From positions 5,961,049-6,025,048 of the forward strand of contig JARUPZ010000002.1 in assembly GCA_031213475.1 (NCBI GenBank): a stretch of 64,000 nt of DNA, in the 5' to 3' direction. This DNA is from Nereocystis luetkeana (taxonomy: Eukaryota; Sar; Phaeophyceae; Laminariales; Laminariaceae). Below, in pieces: positions 23,301-31,700 of this stretch (position 1 is its first letter; each line of letters starts with the position of its first letter). The translations under genes were made by a program, and so were the position numbers. The notes under the pieces were generated by a model. It searched no databases. It was not told the origin of the DNA and was given only the letters and a program-made list of their open reading frames with translations.

Positions 23301-26300
23301 AGCTCCAGTTTACGCAATGATATTTTCGGTATAAACGGTCCTAGCTTTTGGCTCGAACCGGTAAGTTTATGGGAATTATGTAAAACTCTACCTGGTTTTC
23401 AATATTGTCCCCATGTGTATTTGTATTGATAGTTGCACCCGTGGTAGTCTTGAGTTGGGATCCGAAACTCTACTGTACCTAACTTTGCTGAACACGTCGC
23501 AGGTTCGTAGCCGGAGAAACGGGCAAATCCTGGCGATGAAGTGCATATCGAAGAAGATGCTCGCTAGGCGCAACCACATATCCTACATGCAAGCGGAACG
23601 AGACATCATGACAAAGGTGAATTAACTGCCAGTATGTGTGCGTGAAACATACGATGGGATGCTGTATTCGGCAACAAAACCGAAATATTGGGCTGGACAA
23701 TGGCACATGGTACGTATTATACCAGGTCCCAGTAGCGTTTAACGGGAAGCCAAGACTTGGAGATTGTACCAACGGCTTCTCCGTCATCAGTAGGCGGGAC
23801 TTAGCCACAGCATCAAGTCCAATAGAAGACATAAATTAAGTTGTGTCAGACATGTGCCTCCAGAAATCAGCATCTCCACGTCGGGGAGATATTTCTCGTG
23901 TCTCGTGTATGGGCTAAACTATACCCCGTAAAATGTAGTTGTAATCCATTTTCTGTGTAGTGTTTTCGTTGGCTTTTCCTGCCGCAGCTCTGACGGAGTG
24001 GCGGCCTTCCAAGCTGTTATTTACAGTTGTTTTTGCCCAGATCGAAGAGTCGATCGGCCATCGGCTCATCGCTGACAGAGCCACCCTCGACTATTCAGCC
24101 GCAAATTGTCCCATCCGATTATCGTTGGCATTTGCACAGGATTCGGATGCCGGTATCGTGTGTTGAGTGGGTTGTCGTATTAAATAGTCCATCTTAGTAC
24201 GAGTAGGAGCTTGGTGCCTGTTGAGGTGGAACTCCTGTGTTGACAGCATGCTTTGCCGGTTCTTGGCAACTTGACCTTGTTGGACAGGTGATGCACCCAT
24301 TCGTGGTCACGTTACAGTGCGCGTTTCAAACCGAGCACAAGCTCTTCCTTGTCATGGAGTACCTCCCTGGTGGTGAACTATTTTTTCACCTCAGCAAGAA
24401 GGGCCTGTTCCTAGAAGAATACGCAAGGTTCTATGCTGCGGAAATGGTGCTGGCACTGGAGCACCTTCACTCCAAGGGCATCATCCACAGGTGATTGTTG
24501 TGGGGCGTTTTTTTCGCTGTTGATTCTTGCCAAACAGCTGTTGAGGGTGCGCCCCCGCAGGACTATCACCGATAGTCACATGACAAGTGTCTCACCGGTA
24601 CTGCCCAAGAAACATGAACGTACAACGTATTTAAAGGAATCTTTAATACCCGCGAAGCCCGATGAGACAGTTTAGTTTAACCAGTTATCCGGTGTCTGGG
24701 CAGAGCATGGCGCACCACACCGGAGCGAGGAGCCCCCCCTGTTGCACGCGTGCAAGTTGAGTTTGAACCGCCAGCAATTGCCACAAACACCTCCGGCGAA
24801 GGATTTCTCGTATAATGCCCTTCCAACCTGAGAAGCACCCTCCTCAAACAACGTACACAACTGCAGTACAAAAGTATTCACGTATGGTAGCGTCCAAATT
24901 TCAGTGACCGAAATCAAGTAAAAGTGTTTTCTTGTTGCATTTTACACGCGGATCTGCGGATGGGATGGCTTCTTCCTCGTCACTGCACGACCTCATGCCC
25001 ATGTGGCCGGTAGAATGTGCTATCGCGCATGTCGCGGAGGCGAGTGTTGACGTGCGGCAGACACGAAAGGAAGCCGTAGCCCTGATTGACGAGAAAAGCT
25101 AAACTCAGAGTACTGTAGTTGGAGAATCACTCAACGTGAAAATGTTTGTGCTGCATTTTTGCCCGCAAGGGGCGATACTTGACGAGTGCGTTGATTTATG
25201 CAGCGTTGCCACTCGGGATGCGGTTTGTGTGGGGGCCTGTGTTAAACCCGAGACCCCGGGTTCGGTATGGATACTTGCTGGGGCAGAATGGGGGGCGGAG
25301 GACCGGGTAGGACAGGCGCGAAAGACACGTGTTGACTGTTTTTTGGAACGGTCCGTGAACTCCTAAACCTGAATCTACAGTATAGGACCGTCGTGCATAC
25401 CCATATTCAATGCAAGATGGGTGCTGATGAATGCAAGGTGGCAACCCTGTCTGCTTTACTGAAATCTCGAGAATCAATGGCATCCTCAATGAACCGTGCA
25501 CGTCTTGTTCGTATCGGCGTGCTGGCAGAGATCTGAAGCCTGAGAACTTGCTTCTGGGAGCTAATGGCCACATATGTGTCACCGACTTCGGCCTGGCTAA
25601 GGTGGGGCATCATTGGTCTCGCAGAATGCGATGCGTGGCATACTTACCTCGTTTCTTCACCTTGTTTGTCACGATAGACTGCTTGTCGTCGAGATAGACC
25701 GTGGCGTACAACCCCCCCATTCAGCAAAGGCGTAGCCTATTTTTGACAACCTAGGCCGGTCTTGGGACCGTTAGTTGAGGCATCAAATCCCCTGTCTACA
25801 ATGCTTGTCTCGAGGTGCACGTTCACCAATGCCACGGGTTTCCGATCCCGAAAACTACTCCAGGAGCTAAGCCATGCTGAAGATGAGGGCTTGAAGACCA
25901 TCTGCGGGACCAACGAGTACATGGCCCCAGAGATGATATTGCGCAAGGGGTACGGGAAAGCGGTGGATTGGTGGTCCATGGGCGCCTTGGTGTACGAAAT
26001 GACGGCCGGTTATCCGCCATTTCAAGGCAAGACTCCAAAAGATCTCAATCGCAAGATCCTCAATGAGAGGGTATCTCTCCCCAAGTGGCTAAGCCCAACG
26101 GCCCACCAGGTGAGCGACCAAAGGCTTTCAGTTTTGACAATGGGCATGGTGTAGACAAGTGCACAAGCACAACTCAGCTTCACGTGAAAACAAAAGCACA
26201 GTGTGCTCTTTTCGGTTACGAGGTATTGCAACGCAATGACTATTACAATAGCACGCAACACTTGCATACTTGGTGCATACATAAGTTGTACATATTTTGC

Positions 26301-27351
26301 TTTTGCGTCGCTGTTCCGCTTCATCTCTTTTCGCACTTCGCATCGAGGTCAGGTGCTCAGGGGGTTCCTCGAACGAAACGTCAGCAGGCGTCTAGGGGCA
26401 AAAAAGACGACAATGTTCGACATTGGCGGTGCGACGGCCGTCAAGCATCATGCGTTCTTCGAAGGCATCGACTGGGCGAAGCTCATCGCGCTGCAGGTGG
26501 AACCGCCGCTGAAACCGGAGTTGATCAGCAACACAGATACCAGCAACTTTTCCAAAGAATTTGTCGACATGGCCTTACCAAGATCTCTCTCCCAAGAATC
26601 TATGATGAGTCACGGAGGAACTTTGGGACCTCCTGGTAGCGATGCAGTTAAGGGCATGTTTCGCGGGTTTTCCTTTGTCGCCGACACTTTCATCGACGAG
26701 GAGAATTGGCAGCAAGGTGAAGGAGAATGCTTCAGCTACATGCCTGGAAGATCGGATGGACCAGACGCGTCGGCCACCCAAGCAGACGGTGCTTGTGCTG
26801 AGCTTACCCCTCGAAAGAAAGTCAAGGGCAAGCGAATCAGAAAGAAGGGAAAGACAAAAGAGATGCCAGTAGGAGAAGGAGTCCCAATTGAGGCCGCGCC
26901 CGCTGTAATCGTTGTAGCATCGGAGCCCGGAAGTACAGGTGGACCCCCCCCCCCTTATACCACCGCTGCTGCCGCCGACAACGAAAAATATGTGCCAGTC
27001 GTGTGTGGACGCCGGGCACCTCAGACGCAAACCTGGAAGGACGTGTTTGTGCGAGAGCCTGTGAGTGGAACGGAATCCAAGCCTTCAGCCCTGGCAGCCA
27101 TGCTCGCGGAACAGAAGCAAAAGGCCCCTTCCACTCACGAAAGCCCACAACGCCCAAATGTGTGGGGTGCTAGTAACCTCCCCGCTCCTGCCCCGGTACC
27201 AACCCCGGCTGGCCCCCCTCGAGCGCAAGGACGGAGTGCTGCTGGGGGTAGCACATCCAAACCAGGAAGAAGAACCCCGGTGAAAGAACTTGAGCCTCTT
27301 CCTGGACGTCGTGAACAAGGGAGTACCTTCGTGTGGAAGCGACCGGTATAG
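11369..27351 (+). CDS. AGC-family Ser/Thr protein kinase, p70 S6 kinase-like
   Basis: Exons are 11369-11734, 23503-23616, 24288-24490, 25529-25601, 25864-26109 and 26353-27351, giving 666 residues. Residues 1-105 are acidic and Ser-rich. The kinase domain follows, with the glycine loop GMGAFGKV (113-120), ATP lysine K135 in AMK, HRDLKPEN (D229), DFG (D247), the activation loop TICGTNEYMAPE with T264 at the PDK1-type site, and VDWWSMGALVYEM. The AGC C-tail carries a hydrophobic motif FRGFSF (S441 at the TORC-type site). A Pro/Ala/Lys-rich tail of about 220 residues ends FVWKRPV. The YMAPE...DWWS block and the FxGF[ST][YF] motif resemble S6K more than PKA or PKC, which suggests a TOR-pathway kinase acting on translation. 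Phases are 0,0,2,0,0. Donors are CAG|GCGAGT (a GC donor), AAG|GTGAAT, CACAG|GTGATT, AAG|GTGGGG and CAG|GTGAGC. Confidence 0.92.
11918..13560 (+). repeat. Composite dispersed repeat, truncated copy D
   Basis: Block 1 (11918-12245) matches copy A well, including gggaagcccgggccggacac, the CGGCGGGAGTGGATCAAACG segment and the CGTACGTACGTAC end. Block 2 follows (CAG-rich part from 12255) but is split by the element at 12447-12749. It resumes with ccctctctctctgacgctgtgcgtgatcg and runs to the tagcagtacacgtccctgtt region near 13440-13560. Blocks 3-5 are missing here. Confidence 0.65.
12447..12749 (+). mobile_element. MITE-like element carrying telomere repeats, copy 1
   Basis: The terminal inverted repeats are CAATCTGGGAGAAGGGATC at the left and its complement (ATCCCTTCTCCCAGATTG) at the right, flanked by TTTA/TAAA. 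Inside, at about 12613-12648, lie four or more GGGTTA units. The interior (tgcgtggcgtggtctgcacttcgg, ggcgagtttcggcccgtt) matches the inverted copy at 29287-29587. At about 300 bp it has no transposase. It interrupts composite repeat copy D. Confidence 0.8.
13725..14655 (+). repeat. Minisatellite of about 30-bp units
   Basis: Around 30 diverged units repeat the pattern 'gtcaatttcgaccacccacacaaaaac' with alternating variants reading 'gtcattttcggcc' and 'gtcaatttcgatc'. Unit length varies from about 28 to 31 bp. Open frames cross it in several frames on both strands because stop codons are rare in the unit. This is composition, not evidence of a protein. It lies inside kinase intron 1. Confidence 0.85.
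15113..15187 (+). repeat. 9-bp tandem repeat (ATGGTCAGC)n
   Basis: Eight near-perfect copies of a 9-base unit. Because the unit is a multiple of three it reads as Trp-Ser-Ala repeats in one frame, but no flanking coding context supports translation. Confidence 0.9.
15200..15245 (+). repeat. Fragment of composite-repeat block 5
   Basis: The segment 'ttcgcccttgtgccactccc...caggcacctcccggaggggaac' is the same hairpin end found at 9590-9640, 40005-40045 and 44365-44405. It stands alone here, right after the 9-bp repeat. Confidence 0.7.
16140..17460 (+). repeat. Cluster of short diverged repeats
   Basis: A segment of roughly 100-150 bp recurs at about 16265, 16610, 16785, 17085 and 17310. Shared parts are ggatcc-like sequence followed by 'acgacatacac', an alternating CA-rich stretch, and 'cgttcgtggctgtcacaaaggga...cttgaagcgc'. 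A further copy lies at 20365-20480. CTG/CAG runs separate the units (for example near 16998-17010). No protein is recognisable. Confidence 0.6.
17465..17680 (+). repeat. GC-rich dispersed repeat, copy 1
   Basis: The phrases 'catgggcctgcttgg', 'gcgcgccacggagcc' (here cacgcgccacggagcc), 'ttccccgcag' and 'acccgcgaacg' recur in the same order at 20560-20760. It follows directly on the short-repeat cluster, as does the second copy, so the two families travelled together. Confidence 0.65.
18878..19335. repeat. Large imperfect inverted repeat
   Basis: Arms 18878-19010 and 19194-19335 pair when one is reverse-complemented. Matched landmarks are gggaaa, the 'tttttacgcc/ggcgtaaaaa' type segment, tggcgggac, aaaacaccgg and cgagagctt. 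Identity looks like about two thirds. The ~180-bp spacer shows nothing recognisable. It is a decayed fold-back or two inverted copies of one repeat. Confidence 0.55.
19498..19580 (+). repeat. Short tandem repeat, about 24-bp units
   Basis: Three units share the core 'cctcNNtcaNgacgtgagg'. They lie in kinase intron 1 with no coding context. Confidence 0.6.
20040..20760 (+). repeat. Second copy of the short-repeat and GC-rich repeat pair
   Basis: 20365-20480 matches the short-repeat unit (gatgacacacg..., ggctgtcacagaggga...cttgaagcg). 20560-20760 matches 17465-17680, including the gcgcgccacggagcc and ttccccgcag landmarks. Divergence is moderate. Confidence 0.6.
20865..20912. repeat. Two GTACCWGGTAC palindromes 37 bp apart
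   Basis: GTACCTGGTAC lies at 20865-20875 and GTACCAGGTAC at 20902-20912. They are two of at least nine exact copies of this palindrome in the window. Confidence 0.85.
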
Positions 27352-29286
27352 CATTTGTGGCTATGCACCGCCGGATACGAGCGCAGGATGACCTGGCGAG
27401 GGCACAATATGAGCGACCTCATACGCTTCTTGGAGGTTTGCCTTTCACCAGTTCCTACTGGTATAGAACTACTTGGAGCCAGAGTTGATTACGGTGCATT
27501 TTGTGTATTAATAGTACTATCGTTGAGTGGAGTAATTTTTAGTGGACTGGTGGAGCAGATGCGGTTCGTTTCGACCGCGCTGTTATGCACTCGTGCAACT
27601 TATTTACATTGGATTTTTGAAAGACTTACAACGTGAATGATGGTGTCGCAACAACACTACAGCACTACGAACGAGTACTGTAGTAACTTTGTACCATTCC
27701 GAACTCTGTACCTGTCATCTGTCGTCACACTTGTTCGCCCTAGCCCCTAATTTTGCTTTCAACCGATCTTCGGGGCCAACGGTGTCACAAAAGGCAGGAT
27801 TTCACAACGAACACCTGGTAAACAAGAACAGCTAATGCCATCACAGCTGCCGTGGAATTTCATAGCACTGTCATCATCGTGGTAGTGTCTCGGCACTGCC
27901 ATGGCAGTTATGTTTATGGTTCACTAATTTTCATCGTCACTTAATTTTCCTTTCGAGTTGGGTGTTGGATACCTCGCGATGCCATGCGATATCTTTTACA
28001 GTCAATCTCTTTTATTTCGAATGCGCGTACTTTACTGTACACCCCTTGACAATGCGCTTGCTTTTGTGCGGCTTCGGTGCACCTATGATTATATCTCTCC
28101 GCCATTACAGGCATGCGCGAAGCCGCAGGCAGGCGTCGAGGCGATTCTCCACTTGTACGTACCAGATATACCTTCATTTGTATCGCGTGTACCTGGTACA
28201 GGTACTGACTGCGGTTTATTGTATCGGTTCAGCTCCACAGCTCGACAGGTTTTGTCGAATTGTGCCAGTTCGCGCTCTCCTCCGGCGACGGAAGAAGAGG
28301 AGGCTTACTATATACAGTCACTGCGTCGTAATGAACAAAGACAGACACATTAAGGGAACAGAAGACACTCAAAACGATGGGAGCTGGCCATAAGGTTGGA
28401 GCAGTAAGTACTCGACGGAGTCACACATACGCAGGAGTGTCACATAATATGTTTAAATTCCGCAAAATACCTTGAACGTAGTGACTTCCGACAGCCCAGC
28501 AGAGCAACGAAGACAGGAGGAGGTTCGTGTCGGCTTCAGTGTCGCACACTATTATTAATAGTATCAATAGTGTACTAATGTGGAAGCAGCTAGACTTGGA
28601 AGCCTGCGATCTTTTCTTTCCCAACCCTAACCCTTACATACAACAATGCTATCACAACAACATAATTATTTCCAGGTCTTCGTTGATATGCCGCAGTCTA
28701 CAGGCAATATTCAATTATATTCATATCTTTTCCGCGTTCCTCTTGTTTTTTTCTCCTGTCCTCTCCTTTCACCAGTGATGGCAGTTAGGGGGTACACGTA
28801 ACTTCCCGTAATCAGATTGAGCCGTCCGTAACATTTTTTTCGTCGTAATAATTGAGCCCGATCCACGGGTCCCCCACCCTCTCCTGTTTTCTATTACAAA
28901 CAGTGGAAGCCCCCGCACACAGCACACAGCAACCGCACACAACCCCTATACACACAGCACACTACACACAGCAAGCACACTATACACACCAGCAACGGCT
29001 ATGGCTGCTGGGAGCGAGCCCTCGTGGGGGTCGCTCGTGGCTCAGACACCAGAGAGGATATTCGGCGGAGAGTGGACGTGTGTATCTTTATCAACAGAGT
29101 AGTTTAGCAAACTTAAAATTAAATACTCCGAGTACCTACCGTACTTTTTATTTTGCGCGTGCAAATAAATAGAGAAAAGAGCAGCAGCAGTAGTACAGGT
29201 AGTAAGACCAAACAAAGCGGAAGTGTTCGAACACAGAGTACAGCACAAAACAAAGAACGACGTTCAAGTCAATTTGAAAGAGGACC

Positions 29287-29587
29287 TTTAACAATCTGGG
29301 AGAAGGGATCTTTAGGTTGGTAGGCTGTTCGGATGTTTTGGTTCCTGTTGGGATGAAGGCACGGGCGAAGACCCAACCCAACCCCTGACTCTAACCCTAA
29401 CCCTGACCCCTAACCGCAGCCGAAACGGGCCAAAACTCGCCATAAACGAGGCTACGCCGAGTTTGCATCGAACCAGGAAATTTCTCAGATAGATGCGGAC
29501 GACGATGATTCCGAAGTGCAGACCACGCTACACATTTTTCAAGTGAAAAACATCCCTAAAGATCCCTTCTCCCAGACTGCTAATAAA
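29287..29587 (-). mobile_element. MITE-like element carrying telomere repeats, copy 2 (inverted)
   Basis: It has the same element structure as 12447-12749 but in reverse orientation. The left end is TTTAACAATCTGGGAGAAGG and the right end ATCCCTTCTCCCAGACTGC. The centre carries CTAACCCTAACCCTGACCCC, the complement of the TTAGGG tract. The terminal repeats here extend to about 26 bp because both ends read GGGATCTTTAGG inward. Internal identity with copy 1 is high apart from small indels. Confidence 0.8.
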
Positions 29588-29689
29588 CCTACTCATTTGA
29601 AATCCAAATGAAAAATGAAAAAAAAATGTTTCCGAGGTTTTCTTCTTTCGGGAAAGAAAGTTATGAGTGATCCATGTTGAAGATCATGC

Positions 29690-29713
29690 TGCACATTGTC
29701 GGATGGCAAAAGA

Positions 29714-29760
<47 letters not shown>

Positions 29761-29768
29761 TAATAATG
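29690..29768 (+). repeat. (AAT)n tract marking the tail of an AAT-tailed element
   Basis: 'cacattgtcggatggca' is followed by about 15 uninterrupted AAT units. The same end sequence precedes the shorter AAT runs at about 30050 and 43450, so this is a 5'-truncated copy of that element plus its expanded tail. Confidence 0.75.
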
Positions 29769-29824
29769 CTGTTCGACGACGCGCAGACTTCATCATGCAC
29801 AGGGAATATATATATCCAAAATGT

Positions 29825-30086
29825 TTAAGGAGAGGTCCTATAGGAGGAGTGGTCGTTTTTTGGCGGATAATGTGGAGGGGTGTTGGTTGTGGTAGTATAC
29901 TGCAGTCTTTTCATGAGCGTTACATCTGTTTTGATTTGTCGTATGATACTGCCGCCGCGCTTTTGTTCTGGAGAGTTCTTCGCTTTCTGTTATTAATATT
30001 TAACAGTTTTTTTTTAGAACAACAAACACTATTATATCGTACACATTCTCGGATGGCAGCATAAAAAAATAAATAATAATAATAAT
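29825..30086 (+). mobile_element. AAT-tailed SINE-like element, copy 2
   Basis: It matches 43268-43478. Shared parts are 'gtcgttttttggNggat', 'catgagcgt...cacatc...gttttgatttgtcgtatgatactgccgc', 'gcttttgttctggagagttctt' and the end 'cggatggcagcataa' followed by AAT repeats. No coding sequence or clear pol III promoter is visible inside. Confidence 0.7.
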
Positions 30087-30384
30087 GTGTACACGGCTCT
30101 CGTTTCTTTTGTTTTTTTTTCTCCTGTTTGTTGTAGAAAAGCTTGATAAGGGCTTGAAAAAGCGCCTTCCGTACATGCTGTGGAAACCCGGGGATTCTTC
30201 ATTTTTGTCCCCGTTTTTTACTGTGCTGTGTCTGTAATGAATTCAAATTATTGCTGACCTACCTGCCGTTATTAGCCGTTTTATTTGCCGTCGAAATATT
30301 TTCAGAGTTGTTCTGTAAAAATAAGAATGAGGAGCTGATTTTTTTTTGCTAAATCATGGTGCTTGCACACACATATTATACAAT

Positions 30385-30695
30385 GTCATGTTAAACGTGG
30401 CAGATTGTTTGAGCTTTGACGGACCAACACGATTTTTCCCCCTATTATTTAACTACGACGTCATGGCTGTCATTTTGTCTCCCGTCCTCGTATACCTTGA
30501 AGGTATGGACGCGGAGTAAACGGTAACGCGCATCACACGTTGCCATGCTATTAATACTCGGGTTTCGAAAATGGTACGAGACTTCACCATGAACCATGTA
30601 CTACTACTATTACTACTCTAAATAGAGGCAGACGCGCCCAAAACACAAAGTTTTAAACACAAATTAAAACATAATGCAATGACCTCGTACTGCTG
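30385..30695 (+). repeat. Dispersed repeat, inverted partner of 660-945
   Basis: See 660-945. The matching part begins near 'catgttaaacgtggcaga' and ends at 'aaaacataatgcaatgacct'. The two copies lie in opposite orientation about 30 kb apart. Confidence 0.75.
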
Positions 30696-31168
30696 CTGCT
30701 GCTGTGTAAAGTGAGAGACGCCTGTTCTACCGCAAAAAAAAATACTCGGCTACACTACGTACGTACAAGAAACCGAAAATTCAAGCGCCTGGAACCACAT
30801 TTTCAAACTTCAGCGACGAGGTCCACCCCGAAGGAGGACACGAAAAGTGCTGTCGCTTTGGCACACTCACGGGAGTGCACCAAGGAGCTCACAGCCGACC
30901 TGCCAAATTTTGGCCCGCAAGGAACGGTCGGGGCTTGAGCAGAAAAACGAAAAGTCCTCATGACAAAAACGGTAGCAGTCGTGCTTCCATTGTCTATGTT
31001 ATCGGGACTTTTTGTTGTGTTTTGTGGGCAGTGCCAGAGCTGGCAGTGGCAGTGCAAAACACAGGTGTGACGGACGTACTTGACTGACTGACACATGACA
31101 GCTTGACAGTTGCCCGTCTCCTGTGCATATATCTTGGCCAGCACCTTTTACCCCGCACATTTACCGGT

Positions 31169-31247
31169 CGCCCCGGTGGTTCAAGTGGTTAACCTCGACC
31201 TCTACTTATGTTCGAGTCCTGGGTTCGAGCCCCACGGGTCGGACTTT
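31169..31247 (+). ncRNA. tRNA-like sequence with complete pol III promoter boxes
   Basis: A 73-base segment (31169-31241) has an A box TGGTTCAAGTGG (31177-31188) that fits TRGYNNARNNGG at every position. It also has a B box GGTTCGAGCCC (31222-31232) that fits GGTTCGANNCC. The acceptor pairs CGCCCCG with CGGGTCG (6 of 7), the D stem is GGTT/AACC, and the T stem is TGGG/CCCA with loop TTCGAGC. The anticodon arm is wrong: a 4-bp stem closes a 13-base loop, so it is not a normal tRNA. TTTT follows at 31244. It is best read as a tRNA-derived SINE head or tRNA pseudogene that may still be transcribed. Confidence 0.55.
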
Positions 31248-31317
31248 TGACTTTATTTGCAAAAATAAAAATAAAAAGGATTCAATTGTTGAGAGCGCCT
31301 TGCAGCGTGGGTAGGCA

Positions 31318-31540
31318 CAATTCGATGCGAGTCGACGAGGGAAGAAAAGGCTGAAATCTTCTCGCGATAAAAATGAAGGCACGTACCGTAGCGGGAAGGG
31401 GGGAGAAGAGCCTGCTATGTGATCCCGGATCTGAGTTACGAGTTGGAAGGAGAGAGAGAGAAGAAGATGGGCGAAGATAATAATAATAACAGATACCAGG
31501 TACCTGGTAAATGGGATGAGCAAAAAAAAAAAAATTACAC
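31318..31540 (+). repeat. Dispersed repeat with an inserted palindrome, copy of 9673-9850
   Basis: It matches 9673-9850 through gagagaagaagatgggcgaagataa. After that this copy carries extra sequence, an AAT run plus ACCAGGTACCTGGT (31495-31508), before the shared 'aatgggatga' resumes. The two copies thus act as filled and empty versions of one site. Confidence 0.75.
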
Positions 31541-31700
31541 GGGACTGTCAGAATGCAGTGTGCTTCCAGAATATGATACCAGGACATTTTGGGGCAACAC
31601 GAGCACAGCCACAAAGACTCCAAGCGCAGACGATAGACCACTGGCACTTGCCACGTTAGCGAGGACCCGCAGGTAACCAACACAGTAAACCTACGACATC

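Larger units (their letters stand above)
11735..23502 (+). other. Giant kinase intron 1 (11,768 bp) with GC donor
   Basis: The donor is CTTCAG|GCGAGT and the acceptor is GTCGCAG|GTTCGT. Joining gives GKVLQ followed by VRSRRNGQILAMK, the expected continuous sequence between the glycine loop and the ATP lysine, in phase 0. No GT site near the exon end gives this join. The interior is repeats: composite copy D with a nested MITE, a 30-bp minisatellite, fold-backs and several small repeat families. From about 21.2 to 23.4 kb I see no repeat or gene I can name. The 180-codon open frame at 21679-22221 matches no family I know and is likely chance. Confidence 0.8.
27352..31168. other. Intergenic repeat-rich region between the kinase and IMP4
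   Basis: I see no protein gene here. 27352-28900 holds only short chance frames and one GTACCTGGTAC palindrome (28189-28199). 28910-28995 is a low-complexity acacagc-rich stretch. The rest is the MITE-like element, AAT-tailed elements and the inverted repeat listed separately. Confidence 0.6.

Noticed and set aside
28620..28640. Short ccctaaccct runs (also about 40868 and 40953) as telomere remnants
   Set aside because: Only one or two units each, too short to separate from chance, and not flanked by the terminal repeats of the telomere-bearing element.
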